From Nocardioides lijunqiniae (GTDB lineage Bacteria > Actinomycetota > Actinomycetes > Propionibacteriales > Nocardioidaceae): 64,000 nucleotides of DNA. How positions within the stretch are numbered: position 1 is the stretch's first letter; each line of letters opens with the position of its first letter. The DNA lies in NCBI RefSeq assembly GCF_015024225.1, contig NZ_JACJGM010000022.1:1-64000 (forward strand), given 5' to 3'. A program made the translations under genes and the position numbers. This document shows, piece by piece, positions 8,214-16,926 of the stretch. A model generated the notes under the pieces. It did not search any database, was not told the origin of the DNA, and saw nothing but the letters and a program-made list of their open reading frames with translations.

Positions 8214-9335
8214 ATGCCCGCCGACCGCATCCGCTCCCTCAAGCTCTCCCACGTCGTCCTGCCGCTGCCCTCCCCCGTGAGCGACGCCAAGGTGCTCACC
8301 GGCCGCCAGAAGCCGCTCACCGAGACCGTCCTGCTCTTCGTCGAGGTCGAGACCGAGCAGGGTCACCAGGGCATGGGCTTCAGCTACTCCAAGCGCGCCG
8401 GTGGCCCGGCGCAGTACCGCCACCTCGCCGAGGTCGCCGAGGTCGCGATCGGCCAGGACCCCTCCGACATCGCCAAGGTCTACGAGTCGCTGATGTGGGC
8501 CGGCGCCTCGGTGGGGCGCAGCGGCGTCGCCACCCAGGCCGTGGCCGCGCTCGACGTCGCGCTGTGGGACCTCAAGGCCCGCCGCGCCGACCTGCCGCTC
8601 GCCAAGCTGCTGGGCGCCCACCGCGACTCCTGCCGCGTCTACAACACCTCGGGCGGCTTCCTCCAGGCCTCCGTCGAGGAGATCAAGGAGAAGTCGACCG
8701 CCTCGCTGGAGGCCGGCATCGGCGGGATCAAGATCAAGGTCGGCCAGCCGGACTGGAAGGAGGACCTGCGCCGCGTGGCCGCGATCCGCGAGCACCTCGG
8801 CGACACCCCGCTCATGGTCGACGCCAACCAGCAGTGGGACCGCGCCCGCGCCCGCCGCATGTGCCGCGAGCTCGAGCAGTTCGACCTGGTCTGGATCGAG
8901 GAGCCCCTCGACGCCTGGGACGCCGTCGGCCACGCCGACCTGTCGCGCACCTTCGACACCCCCATCGCCACCGGCGAGATGCTGACCTCCGTGCCCGAGC
9001 ACATGGCGCTTATCGACGCGGGCTACCGCGGCATCGTGCAGCCGGACGCGCCGCGCATCGGCGGCATCACGCCGTTCCTGCGCTTCGCCACCCTTGCCTC
9101 CCACGCGGGGCTCGCGCTCGCGCCGCACTACGCGATGGAGATCCACCTCCACCTCGCCGCGGCCTACCCGACCGAGCCCTGGGTCGAGCACTTCGAGTGG
9201 CTCAACCCGCTCTTCGACGAGCGCATCGACATCCGCGACGGCCGGATGTTCGTGCCCGACCGCCCGGGTCTCGGCTTCACGCTGAGCGAGTCGATGCGCT
9301 CCCACACCGAGGACACGGTTACCTTCGGCGCGTGA
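8214..9335 (+). CDS. L-talarate/galactarate dehydratase (enolase superfamily)
   Basis: The enzyme should dehydrate galactarate (and L-talarate) to 5-dehydro-4-deoxyglucarate. Its 373 residues contain landmarks of the characterised Salmonella-type enzyme: GFSYSKRAGG, YNTSGGFL, the base motif GGIKIKVGQ (KxK), metal ligands in VDANQQW, WIEEPLD and ATGEMLTS, and the second base His in APHYAMEIHLHL, followed by WVEHFEWLNPLF. The start is the ATG at 8214 after GAGGAG. Its stop overlaps the start of the FadR-type gene (GTGA). Its product is the substrate of the KdgD enzyme encoded at 15980. Confidence 0.88.
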   Translation: MPADRIRSLKLSHVVLPLPSPVSDAKVLTGRQKPLTETVLLFVEVETEQGHQGMGFSYSKRAGGPAQYRHLAEVAEVAIGQDPSDIAKVYESLMWAGASVGRSGVATQAVAALDVALWDLKARRADLPLAKLLGAHRDSCRVYNTSGGFLQASVEEIKEKSTASLEAGIGGIKIKVGQPDWKEDLRRVAAIREHLGDTPLMVDANQQWDRARARRMCRELEQFDLVWIEEPLDAWDAVGHADLSRTFDTPIATGEMLTSVPEHMALIDAGYRGIVQPDAPRIGGITPFLRFATLASHAGLALAPHYAMEIHLHLAAAYPTEPWVEHFEWLNPLFDERIDIRDGRMFVPDRPGLGFTLSESMRSHTEDTVTFGA

Positions 9336-10027
9336 CCACCACGCTCGCCCAGCGGGTCGTCGCGGGTCTGAAGTCCCGGATCCTCGACGGCACGCTCGCG
9401 CCCGGGGAGAAGCTGCCCTCCGAGGCCGACCTCATCGACGAGTACGCCGTCTCGCGGACCGTGGTCCGCGAGGCGGTGACCCGGCTGCGCGCCGAGGGGC
9501 TCGTCGAGACCTTCCAGGGACGCGGCTCGTTCGTGCTGGCGGTGCCGGAGCCCACGACGTTCCGGGTGGAGGCCTCGGCCATCCGCACCCAGCACGACGT
9601 GCTGGCGATGCTCGACTTCCGCCTCGGCATCGAGAGCGAGGCCGCCTACCTCGCGGCCACCCACCGCACGGCCGAGGGCGCGGAGCAGGTCCGGGCGGCG
9701 CTGGAGGCCTTCTCCGTGGCGGCACCCGGCGAGGCGGTGGAGGCCGACTTCGCCTTCCACCGCGCGGTCGCGGCCGCCACGGGCAACCGCTTCTACCTCG
9801 ACCTGCTCGACTCGCTCGGGCCGATGATGATCATGCTGCCGCGCACGCGCCTGCCCGACGAGTTCTCGCACACCGACGCCGCCCACGTGGAGCGGGTCCG
9901 GCGCGAGCACGACAACGTCGGCGCCGCGGTGCTGGCCGGCGACGCCGACACCGCGCGCGCGGCGATGCGTGTCCACCTCGGCAACACCCGCCGGCGGCTG
10001 CTGTCGGGCGGCAGCCGCTCAGCCTGA
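9332..10027 (+). CDS. FadR-subfamily GntR transcriptional regulator
   Basis: The 231-residue protein has an N-terminal winged helix (LKSRILDGTLAPGEKLPSE, then SRTVVREAVTRL and GLVETFQGRGSFV) and an all-helical FCD effector domain (about 85-225) with the metal-binding pattern DFAFHRAV, RREHDNVGAAVLAGD and MRVHLGNT. FCD-domain regulators sense sugar acids or other carboxylates and usually repress uptake and catabolic genes. It starts at GTG 9332, overlapping the dehydratase stop, so it most likely controls its own operon through the 8156-8192 region. It ends only 2 bases from the convergent glucarate dehydratase homologue. Confidence 0.9.
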   Translation: MTTTLAQRVVAGLKSRILDGTLAPGEKLPSEADLIDEYAVSRTVVREAVTRLRAEGLVETFQGRGSFVLAVPEPTTFRVEASAIRTQHDVLAMLDFRLGIESEAAYLAATHRTAEGAEQVRAALEAFSVAAPGEAVEADFAFHRAVAAATGNRFYLDLLDSLGPMMIMLPRTRLPDEFSHTDAAHVERVRREHDNVGAAVLAGDADTARAAMRVHLGNTRRRLLSGGSRSA

Positions 10028-10029
10028 GG

Positions 10030-11295
10030 TCACCAGCGCGCGGTGTTGGGCGAGAACGACGGGTCGATCGAGCGCATGTAGACGGTGTCCTCCCGGCGGC
10101 GCACGCCGCACGTGAGGTACTGCTCGTGCAGCACGCCGAGCATGTCGCGGTCGAGCTCGACGCCCAGGCCGGGCCCGGTCGGCACCGCCACGGAGCCGCC
10201 CTCGAAGTCGAGCACGCCCGGCGTCACCAGGTCCTGGGTCTTCCACGGGTAGTGGGTGTCGCAGGCGTAGGTGAGGTTGGGCGTGGCGGCCGCCAGGTGC
10301 ACCATCGCCGCCAGCGAGACGCCGAGGTGGGAGTTGCTGTGCATCGAGAGCCCCATGCCGAAGGTGTCGGTCATGCCCGCCAGCAGGGAGGAGGCGCGCA
10401 ACCCTCCCCACAGGTGGTGGTCGGACAGCACGATCTGCACGGCGTCGGCCGCCACCGCGGGCGGGAGGTGCTCGAAGGCGATCACGCACATGTTGGTCGC
10501 GAGCGGCACGTCGGTGCGCGCCGCGACGTAAGCCATGCCGTCGATGCCGGGCGTCGGGTCCTCGAGGTACTCCACGACGCCGGCCAGCCGCTCGGCCACG
10601 CGCACGGACGTCTCGGGGGTCCAGGCGCCGTTGGGGTCCAGCCGCAGCGGCAGGTCGGGGAACGCCGCCCGCAGCGCCTCGACGGCCGCGCACTCCTCGT
10701 CGGGGGTGAAGACGCCGCCCTTGAGCTTGAGCGAGCCGAAGCCCCACCCGTCGACCATGCGCGTGGCCTGAGCCACGATGCCGTCGGGGTCGAGCGCCTC
10801 GCCCCACGCGTCGTCGGGCAGACCGGGGTGGCCTGCCCACTTGTAGAACAGGTAGCCGCTGAACGGCACCCGCTCGCGGACCGCGCCGCCGAGCAGGTCG
10901 CTGACGGGCCGGCCGACCTCGCGGCCCTGCAGGTCCAGGCAGGCGACCTCGAAGGGCGAGTAGACCGTGGCGAGCGCCGAGGACACGTCGAGCATCCCGC
11001 CGAAGGACGCGCCGGCCCCGCCGGTCTCGCGACCGAGGACGCCCTCGACCAGACGGCGCAGGCCGTGCAGGTCGTAGGGGTCGTGGCCCGGCAGCACCGC
11101 GGCGACGGCCTCCAGCCGGGCCAGGTGCGTCTCGTCGGCGTAGGTCTCCCCCAGTCCGAGCAGGCCCGAGTCGGTGTGCACCTCGACGATGGCGCGCAGC
11201 GCCCATGGCTGGTGCACGCCGACGACGTTGAGCAGCGGCGGGTCGCCGAAGGCGACCGGGGTCACGACGACCCGGCTGACGCGCGATGCGCTCAT
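10030..11295 (-). CDS. Glucarate dehydratase family protein (enolase superfamily)
   Basis: This 421-residue homologue of glucarate dehydratase begins with the family-typical FGDPPLLNVVGVHQPWALR and GLGETYAD. Active-site motifs are SLKLKGGV (KxK base), RLDPNGAW, EYLEDPT, ATNMCV and MHSNSHLGVSL (His base region). It differs from the second copy at 18411 (for example SDHHLWGG in place of ADPHFWTM), so the two may prefer different aldarate epimers. It is the last gene of the tctCBA-usp transcript, starting inside the usp stop codon. Confidence 0.82.
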   Translation of the reverse strand: MSASRVSRVVVTPVAFGDPPLLNVVGVHQPWALRAIVEVHTDSGLLGLGETYADETHLARLEAVAAVLPGHDPYDLHGLRRLVEGVLGRETGGAGASFGGMLDVSSALATVYSPFEVACLDLQGREVGRPVSDLLGGAVRERVPFSGYLFYKWAGHPGLPDDAWGEALDPDGIVAQATRMVDGWGFGSLKLKGGVFTPDEECAAVEALRAAFPDLPLRLDPNGAWTPETSVRVAERLAGVVEYLEDPTPGIDGMAYVAARTDVPLATNMCVIAFEHLPPAVAADAVQIVLSDHHLWGGLRASSLLAGMTDTFGMGLSMHSNSHLGVSLAAMVHLAAATPNLTYACDTHYPWKTQDLVTPGVLDFEGGSVAVPTGPGLGVELDRDMLGVLHEQYLTCGVRRREDTVYMRSIDPSFSPNTARW

Positions 11296-11687
11296 GCGGT
11301 GGGCTTGACGGCCAGCACCGGGACGCTGGCCTCGAGCAGGATCCGCTGAGCGTCGCTGCCGAGCACCAGCTTGCCCACGGGGCTGCGGCGACGCAGCCCG
11401 ATCACGATCAGGCGCGCGCCGGTCGCCGCGACGACGGACTCGAAGGTCGCCACCACGTCGGAGCCGTGCTCGGCGTGGTCGACCCGGGCGGTGACGCCGG
11501 CGGCGGCCGCCCGGGCGACCAGCGCCGCGTCGGTGTCCTGGTCGACCAGGTCGGCGTCGACCGTCGAGCCACGGCGCGGGCTGTTGAGGATCACCACGTC
11601 GTCGCCGTGGACGGCGGCCTCGGCGAGGCCGGCTTCGAGGGCCGCCTCTCCCACAGGGTTGGGCACGTAGCCGATGAGGACGGTCAT
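11292..11687 (-). CDS. Universal stress protein (UspA family)
   Basis: A small 131-residue single UspA domain. It begins MTVLIGYVPN and ends with the ATP-binding pattern LIVIGLRRRSPVGKLVLGSDAQRILLEASVPVLAVK, in which G-2x-G-9x-G-S is visible as GLRRRSPVGKLVLGSDA. Usp genes are often placed at the end of tripartite carrier operons, as here. It overlaps both the TctA stop upstream and the dehydratase start downstream by 4 bases, indicating translational coupling. Its role in the transport operon is not known. Confidence 0.88.
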   Translation of the reverse strand: MTVLIGYVPNPVGEAALEAGLAEAAVHGDDVVILNSPRRGSTVDADLVDQDTDAALVARAAAAGVTARVDHAEHGSDVVATFESVVAATGARLIVIGLRRRSPVGKLVLGSDAQRILLEASVPVLAVKPTA

Positions 11688-13231
11688 CGCAGCTCAGCTC
11701 TCTCGTCGTGGTCGTCGTGGTCGTGGTGGTCAGGCGTGGTGGTCTCGGTGACGCGGCGCCGCAGCAGCCTCTTGAGCAGCGGGAGCAGCAGCACGAGCAG
11801 GAGGAAGGCCAGGATCGTCCCGGAGATCGGCCGGGTGACGAACCCCGTGGCGTCGCCGTCGAAGAGCAGCATGGAGCGGCGGAAGCTCGACTCCATCAGC
11901 GACCCGAGGACGAACGCCAGCACCAGCGGTCCGGGCTCGAAGCCGGTCTTCTTCATCAGGTAGCCCAGGATGCCGAAGCCGATCATCAGGAAGATGTCGA
12001 AGACCGAGTTCCTGATCGTGTAGACGCCCAGGATCGTGATCAGGGCGGTGATCGGGGCCAGGATCGCCGGGCGCACCCGCAGGATCTTCACGAAGATGCC
12101 GACGAGCGGGATGCTCAGGACCAGCAGGATCAGGTTGCCGATGTACATCGAGTTGATGACGCCCCAGAACAGCTCGGGGTTCTCGTCGATGAGCTGCGGG
12201 CCGGGCGTGACGCCGACGACGAGCAGTGCGGCGAACAGCATCGCCATCGAGGCGTTGGCCGGGATGCCGATCGTGAGCAGCGGGATGAAGGACGAGGTGG
12301 CCGCCGCGTTGTTGGCCGACTCGGGGCCGGCGACGCCCTCGATGGCGCCGCGCCCGAAGCGCGAGGGGTCCTTGGCGACTCGCTTCTCGGCGGCGTAGGC
12401 AGCGAGGGAGGCCATGACGGCGCCGCCGCCCGGCAGCACGCCGAGGAAGAAGCCGATGACCGAGCCGCGGCCGATGGCCGGCGAGGCCTGCTTGAGGTCC
12501 TTGCGCGAGGGCCAGATGTTGGCGATCGCGGCGGGCACGTGAATCTTGCCGTGCCGCTCCTCGAGGTTGTAGAGGATCTCGCCGACGCCGAAGAGGCCCA
12601 TGGCCACGACGACGAAGTCGATGCCGCCCTGCAGCTCGAGGCTGTCGAAGGTGAAGCGGTTGGCGCTGGTGAAGGTGTCGCTGCCGACGGTGGCCAGCAG
12701 GAGCCCCACGGCCGCCGCGACCAGGGCCTTGACCGTGTGGCCGTTGCCGACGGTGGCGACCAGCAGGACGCCGAGCAGCGCGAGCGCGGCGTACTCCGGA
12801 GGACCGAAGTCGAGGGCGTAGCTCGCGACGATCGGCCCGAGCAGCGTGAGCCCGATGATCGAGACGGTCGCGCCGAAGAAGGAGCCGATGGCGGCGACGC
12901 CGAGGGCGGTGCCGGCCTTGCCCTGCTTGGCCAGCGCGAAGCCGTCGAAGACGGTCACCACCGAGCTGGCCTCACCGGGGATGCGCAGCAGCACCGAGGT
13001 GATCGTGCCGCCGTACTGGGCGCCGTAGTAGATGCCGGCCAGCATGATGATCGCCGAGACCGGGTCGCCGGCGTTGTAGGCGATGGGCAGCAGGATCGCC
13101 ATCGTCGCGGCGGGGCCGAGGCCCGGCAGCACGCCGATGAGCATGCCGATCAGGACGCCGATCAGGCAGTAGAGCAGGTTGGTCGGTTCGGTCACGACCG
13201 CGAAGCCGTCGAGGAAGGCGTTCCAGTCCAT
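11684..13231 (-). CDS. tctA: Tripartite tricarboxylate transporter large permease (TctA)
   Basis: The 515-residue integral membrane protein has about 12 TM segments and the TctA signatures GVLPGLGPAATMAILLP near residue 32 and IGIPANASMAMLFAALL and GVTPGPQL in the middle, from the two family repeats. It forms the translocation channel, driven by an ion gradient, for carboxylates captured by TctC. Given its neighbours the cargo is likely galactarate/glucarate. The C-terminal tail carries an unusual His/Asp cluster (DHHDHDDHDE). Confidence 0.93.
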   Translation of the reverse strand: MDWNAFLDGFAVVTEPTNLLYCLIGVLIGMLIGVLPGLGPAATMAILLPIAYNAGDPVSAIIMLAGIYYGAQYGGTITSVLLRIPGEASSVVTVFDGFALAKQGKAGTALGVAAIGSFFGATVSIIGLTLLGPIVASYALDFGPPEYAALALLGVLLVATVGNGHTVKALVAAAVGLLLATVGSDTFTSANRFTFDSLELQGGIDFVVVAMGLFGVGEILYNLEERHGKIHVPAAIANIWPSRKDLKQASPAIGRGSVIGFFLGVLPGGGAVMASLAAYAAEKRVAKDPSRFGRGAIEGVAGPESANNAAATSSFIPLLTIGIPANASMAMLFAALLVVGVTPGPQLIDENPELFWGVINSMYIGNLILLVLSIPLVGIFVKILRVRPAILAPITALITILGVYTIRNSVFDIFLMIGFGILGYLMKKTGFEPGPLVLAFVLGSLMESSFRRSMLLFDGDATGFVTRPISGTILAFLLLVLLLPLLKRLLRRRVTETTTPDHHDHDDHDERAELR

Positions 13232-13249
13232 CGGGGTCTCCTCTCGGGA

Positions 13250-13783
13250 TCAGAACAGGTGGGGCAGCGGGATCTTCAGGGCGTACAGGAAGAGCAGGTA
13301 GAACGCCGCGGTCGTGGCGATCGAGATGACGATCGTGCTGCGCCACGACTCACCGCCGAGGAAGCGCAGCCACACGATGCCGAGCAGCACGGCCGGGATC
13401 TCGAAGCCGATCGTGGGCAGCAGGATGCCGAGCCCGACGAAGGTCGCGCCGCCGGCCAGGACCAGGAAGCTGGCCTTGGTGAACTTCTCGGCGTCGTCGA
13501 GCGTGCGTCCGATGACCAGCAGGACCACGGCGAGCACCGCGATCACGATCGAGACCGCGAAGGGCCACAGCCCGGGCCCGGGCCGCTTCAGCGACCCGAG
13601 CCCGTAGCCGTGGGCGAGCACGGCCCCGCCGACGCCGAAGGCGAGGACCACGAGGGCGGCCACGACCTGGTAGGCCGGACCGCCGACGGGCGGGCGCTCG
13701 TCGGCCAAGTCCTGGGCGACCTCGGCCTGGAGCTCGGCCAGGATGTCGGGCTCGCCGTCCGTGCGGGTGTCGCGCTCGCTCAT
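13250..13783 (-). CDS. tctB: Tripartite tricarboxylate transporter small subunit (TctB)
   Basis: A 177-residue membrane protein with four hydrophobic segments (about 45-65, 85-105, 112-150 and 155-172), the TctB arrangement, preceded by a 40-residue acidic cytoplasmic stretch. The motif GPGLWPFAVSIVIAVLAV matches the conserved 'P-x-x-x-P' region at TM2. It sits 18 bases upstream of tctA and 46 bases after tctC, completing a standard tctCBA operon. Confidence 0.9.
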   Translation of the reverse strand: MSERDTRTDGEPDILAELQAEVAQDLADERPPVGGPAYQVVAALVVLAFGVGGAVLAHGYGLGSLKRPGPGLWPFAVSIVIAVLAVVLLVIGRTLDDAEKFTKASFLVLAGGATFVGLGILLPTIGFEIPAVLLGIVWLRFLGGESWRSTIVISIATTAAFYLLFLYALKIPLPHLF

Positions 13784-13829
13784 GGTCCCTCGTCCTCTGG
13801 GCTGTCTCGTGGCTGGTGGGGGCTGGACG

Positions 13830-14834
13830 TCAGCTGGCGTCGCCCAGGTCGATGCCGTACTCCTCGACCAGGTCGGCGTAGCGCTGCTTGTCCTCCTCCA
13901 GCATGGCGAGGACCTCGTCGCCGGAGATCTCCAGGGGCGTCAGGTTGTTCTGCTTGTTGAAGGCCTGGTACTCCTCCTTCTCGAACGTCGCCTGCATCGC
14001 CTCGGCGATCGCGTCCTGCACGTCCTGCGGGGTGCCCTTGGGCACCGTCATGAAGCGGTACTGCGAGACCTCGACGTCGAGTCCCTGCTCCTGCGCGGTC
14101 GGCACGTCGGGGAGGAACTCCACGCGCTCGGGACCGAACACCGACAGCGGCACGATCTTGCCGGCCTCGATGTTCTCGATGGCCTCGCCGACCTGCAGGC
14201 AGGCGGTGTCGACCTGGTCGCCGAGCAGGGCGGTCAGGGCGGGAGCGCCACCGTCGAAGGGGATCGCCTCCGCGTCGGTGTCGTTGACGTTGTAGGTCAG
14301 CGCGCAGGCGAGCTGGGCGCCGGTGCCGACACCGGTCGTGCCGTAGGTGATCTTGTCCTTGGCCTTGGCGAAGTCGTCGATGGACGTGAAGCCGCTGCCC
14401 TTGCTGGCGACCAGGACGTAGTCGTCGCGGGACACGCCCTGGACGACCTCGAAGTCGTCGATGCTGGTCACCTCGTCCTCCGCGACGGCGAGGGGGGTGA
14501 TCGCGAACAGCGAGGCGTTCTGCACCGAGATCGTGGAGCCGTCGGCCTCCGCCTTCGCGACCTCGGCCGCGGCCAGGGCGCCGTTGGCGCCCTCGCGGTT
14601 GATCACCGGGAAGGAGCCGCCGAGCTCGTCGGAGAGGCCCTCGGAGATCTGACGGCTGATCAGGTCGGAGGAGCCGCCGGCGGACGCGCCGACCGGCATC
14701 TCGACCGCGCCCTGGGGGTACTCGCCGGAGTCGCTGCCGCCGCCGGCCGTGTTGGAGACGCCGCCGCAGGCGGTGAGCGCCAGGCTCGCGACGCCGGCGA
14801 GCGCCGCCAGGCAGGTGGTGGTGGAGTTGCGCAT
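13830..14834 (-). CDS. tctC: Tripartite tricarboxylate transporter substrate-binding lipoprotein (TctC/Bug)
   Basis: This 334-residue protein is the extracytoplasmic receptor. A signal peptide ends in a lipobox (SLALTACGG, lipidated Cys near residue 22). The mature part shows Bug-family features: MPVGASAGGSSDLISRQI near 50-67, NREGANGALAAAEVAKA, and ITYGTTGVGTGAQLA in the first carboxylate-binding loop. It is the first gene of the operon with an AAGGAG site before ATG 14834. It is divergent from a LysR gene, with a 26-bp candidate operator in between. Confidence 0.93.
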   Translation of the reverse strand: MRNSTTTCLAALAGVASLALTACGGVSNTAGGGSDSGEYPQGAVEMPVGASAGGSSDLISRQISEGLSDELGGSFPVINREGANGALAAAEVAKAEADGSTISVQNASLFAITPLAVAEDEVTSIDDFEVVQGVSRDDYVLVASKGSGFTSIDDFAKAKDKITYGTTGVGTGAQLACALTYNVNDTDAEAIPFDGGAPALTALLGDQVDTACLQVGEAIENIEAGKIVPLSVFGPERVEFLPDVPTAQEQGLDVEVSQYRFMTVPKGTPQDVQDAIAEAMQATFEKEEYQAFNKQNNLTPLEISGDEVLAMLEEDKQRYADLVEEYGIDLGDAS

Positions 14835-14904
14835 GATGTGGCTCCTTGGGGGGTCGTGCTCCGGTCGTACTCCTTGTGACGACTGACACTAAGGACGATC
14901 CACG

Positions 14905-14930
14905 ATGCCCGTCCAAGCCCGTTTGGGCAT
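14905..14930 (-). promoter_or_regulatory. LysR-type operator overlapping the tctC promoter
   Basis: ATGCCC and GGGCAT arms flank a 14-base spacer. Read on the minus strand the site matches the 15900-15925 site at 23 of 26 positions. It contains a TTGGAC that can act as the -35 box, with TAGTGT about 19 bases downstream as -10 for tctC. The LysR gene starts 22 bases away on the plus strand, the usual arrangement for a LysR regulator acting on itself and on a divergent operon. Confidence 0.65.
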
Positions 14931-14952
14931 GGAGTGATCTACTCTCGGTATC

Positions 14953-15864
14953 GTGATGACCCTCGACCAGGTCCGGGTGTTCGTGGCCGTCGCGGAGGAG
15001 CTGCACTTCGGTCGCGCCGCCGAACGGCTGCAGATGACCCAGCCTCCCCTGTCCCGCCAGATCCAGCGACTCGAGAAGGCGGTGGGCGCCCGGCTGCTCG
15101 AGCGCGACAACCGCCGCGTCGCCCTGACCGGGGCCGGGGCGGCGTTCCTCATCGAGGCCTACCGGATGCTCAACCTGGTGGAGAGCTCGGGCGACCTGGC
15201 CCGCCGCGTCGACGCCGGGGCCGCGGGCATCGTGCGGCTCGGCTTCACCGCCGTCTCCGCGATCGCCGTCCTCGGCCCGCTGCTGCGCCGCCTCACCGCC
15301 GAGCTGCCCGACGTCGAGGTGCGCCTCTCCGAGCGGGTGACTCTGGCGCAGGTCGACGGGATCCGCCGCGGCGAGCTCGACATCGGCCTGGCCCGTCCGC
15401 CGTTCGACACCACCCTGCTCTCCTCACGGGTCGTCGTGCGCGAGCCGCTGATGGCCGTGCTGCCCGAGGCGCACCCGTTGGCCGGCCTCGACCGTCCCCT
15501 GACGCCGCAGGACTTCGACGGGCAGGCCGTCATCGGCTACCACCCGGAGCAGTCGCGCTACTTCGCCGAGCTGGCCGTGCGCTTCCTGGCCAACGCCCAC
15601 CCCCGCATCGAGCAGCGCGTGCACCAGGTCCTGACCGCGATCCTGCTCGCCGCCGCGGAGCGGGGCCTGGCCTTCGCACCGGCGTCGGCCGCCTCGCTCC
15701 ACGTCGAGGGCGTGGTGTTCCGCGAGCTCGCGCACGGCGGCGGCGACACCCGGCTCGACGCCGACCCCGAGCGGCCGGTCGAGCTGCACGCCATCTGGTC
15801 GCGTCGGGGCGTCTCCCCCGTCGTGCGCCGAGTGCTGGACGCGATCGACTCGGCGGTGCCGTGA
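14953..15864 (+). CDS. LysR-family regulator of the aldarate genes
   Basis: The 303-residue protein has an N-terminal winged helix (residues 1-60: MTLDQVRVFVAVAEELHFGRAAERL, with TQPPLSRQIQRLE as the recognition helix region) and a LysR substrate-binding domain (about 90-295). It lies between the divergent tctC operon and the co-directional kdgD operon. Its position, and identical candidate operators at both promoters, indicate that it senses an aldarate or a breakdown product and switches on both transport and catabolism. The effector is inferred. Confidence 0.92.
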   Translation: MMTLDQVRVFVAVAEELHFGRAAERLQMTQPPLSRQIQRLEKAVGARLLERDNRRVALTGAGAAFLIEAYRMLNLVESSGDLARRVDAGAAGIVRLGFTAVSAIAVLGPLLRRLTAELPDVEVRLSERVTLAQVDGIRRGELDIGLARPPFDTTLLSSRVVVREPLMAVLPEAHPLAGLDRPLTPQDFDGQAVIGYHPEQSRYFAELAVRFLANAHPRIEQRVHQVLTAILLAAAERGLAFAPASAASLHVEGVVFRELAHGGGDTRLDADPERPVELHAIWSRRGVSPVVRRVLDAIDSAVP

Positions 15865-15899
15865 GCCCGTTCCGGTGGATGCTCTCCGGGCATCGCTGA

Positions 15900-15925
15900 A
15901 TGCAAAAACGGGCTTGGACAGGCAT
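15900..15925 (+). promoter_or_regulatory. LysR-type operator overlapping the kdgD promoter
   Basis: This 26-base site is an inverted copy of the 14905-14930 site with 3 differences. The shared core is AACGGGCTTGGAC. The embedded TTGGAC (15914-15919) is followed after 18 bases by TAGCGT (15938-15943), a typical actinobacterial -10. The kdgD start codon is 37 bases further on. Confidence 0.65.
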
Positions 15926-15979
15926 CGACGGAGTTCCTAGCGTGGTGGTCGTCACTCCCCCCGCGACGAAGGAACCCTC

Positions 15980-16894
15980 GTGACCGACTACACCCCCACC
16001 GACCTGGCCGCCCAGCTCAAGAGCGGCCTCCTCTCCTTCCCGGTCACGCACTTCACCGACGACCTCGAGGTCGACGAGGGCGGCTACCGCAAGCACGTCG
16101 CCTGGCTCTCCGAGCACCCGGTCGCGGGCCTGTTCGCCGCCGGCGGGACCGGCGAGGTCTTCTCGCTGACCTTCGAGGAGACCGACCGCGTCGTGCGGGC
16201 CGCCGTCTCCGAGGTCAACGGGGCTGTCCCGGTGCTGGCCCCCGCCTCCGGCAGCACCCACAACGCCATCGCGCAGGCCAAGGCCGCCGAGGCCGCGGGC
16301 GCCGACGGCCTGCTGCTGATGCCGCCGTACCTCACCGAGGCCAGCCAGGCCGGCCTCGTCGAGCACGTCAGCCGGGTCTGCGAGGCCACCGGTCTCGGCG
16401 TGGTCGTCTACAGCCGCGCCAACGCCGTCTTCCACGACGTCTCCGTCGCCCAGATGACCGAGCGCAACCCGACCCTGATCGGCTTCAAGGACGGCGTCGG
16501 CAGCATCGAGCAGATGACGCGCACCTACGCCCGCGTCGGCGACCGGCTCATCTACGTCGGCGGCCTGCCGACCGCGGAGACCTTCGCCCTGCCGCTGCTG
16601 CAGCTCGGCGTGAGCACCTACTCCTCCGCCCTCTTCAACTTCGCGCCCGCCTGGGCGATCGAGTTCTACGACGCCGTGCGCGCCCAGGACCGCGACGAGG
16701 TCTACCGTCGTCTCAACGACTTCGTGCTGCCCTACCTCGACATCCGCGACCGCACCCCCGGGTACGCCGTCTCGATCGTCAAGGGTGGCCTCAAGGCCAT
16801 CGGACGCTCCGCCGGCCCGGTCCGCCCGCCGCTCACGGACCTGCGCGAGGACGAGGTCGCCGAGCTCGGCGAGCTGATCGCCCGCATCTCCTGA
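15980..16894 (+). CDS. kdgD: 5-dehydro-4-deoxyglucarate dehydratase (decarboxylating)
   Basis: A 304-residue class I aldolase-fold (DapA/NAL superfamily) enzyme that converts 5-dehydro-4-deoxy-D-glucarate to 2-oxoglutarate semialdehyde, CO2 and water. Motifs are [12 protein letters not shown] near residue 55, VVVYSRANA with the catalytic Tyr region near 137-145, and the Schiff-base Lys in [10 protein letters not shown] near residue 173. A distinctive [12 protein letters not shown] occurs at the start. It is the first gene of a five-gene operon behind the LysR operator. It consumes the product of the dehydratases at 8214, 10030 and 18411. Confidence 0.92.
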   Translation: MTDYTPTDLAAQLKSGLLSFPVTHFTDDLEVDEGGYRKHVAWLSEHPVAGLFAAGGTGEVFSLTFEETDRVVRAAVSEVNGAVPVLAPASGSTHNAIAQAKAAEAAGADGLLLMPPYLTEASQAGLVEHVSRVCEATGLGVVVYSRANAVFHDVSVAQMTERNPTLIGFKDGVGSIEQMTRTYARVGDRLIYVGGLPTAETFALPLLQLGVSTYSSALFNFAPAWAIEFYDAVRAQDRDEVYRRLNDFVLPYLDIRDRTPGYAVSIVKGGLKAIGRSAGPVRPPLTDLREDEVAELGELIARIS

Positions 16895-16926
16895 TCCCCC
16901 ACCGCACGACCTCCCGAGAGGACGAC

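Noticed and set aside
16084..16389. Antisense frames inside the kdgD to gudD operon
   Set aside because: All overlap genes with full catalytic motifs and lack independent signals.
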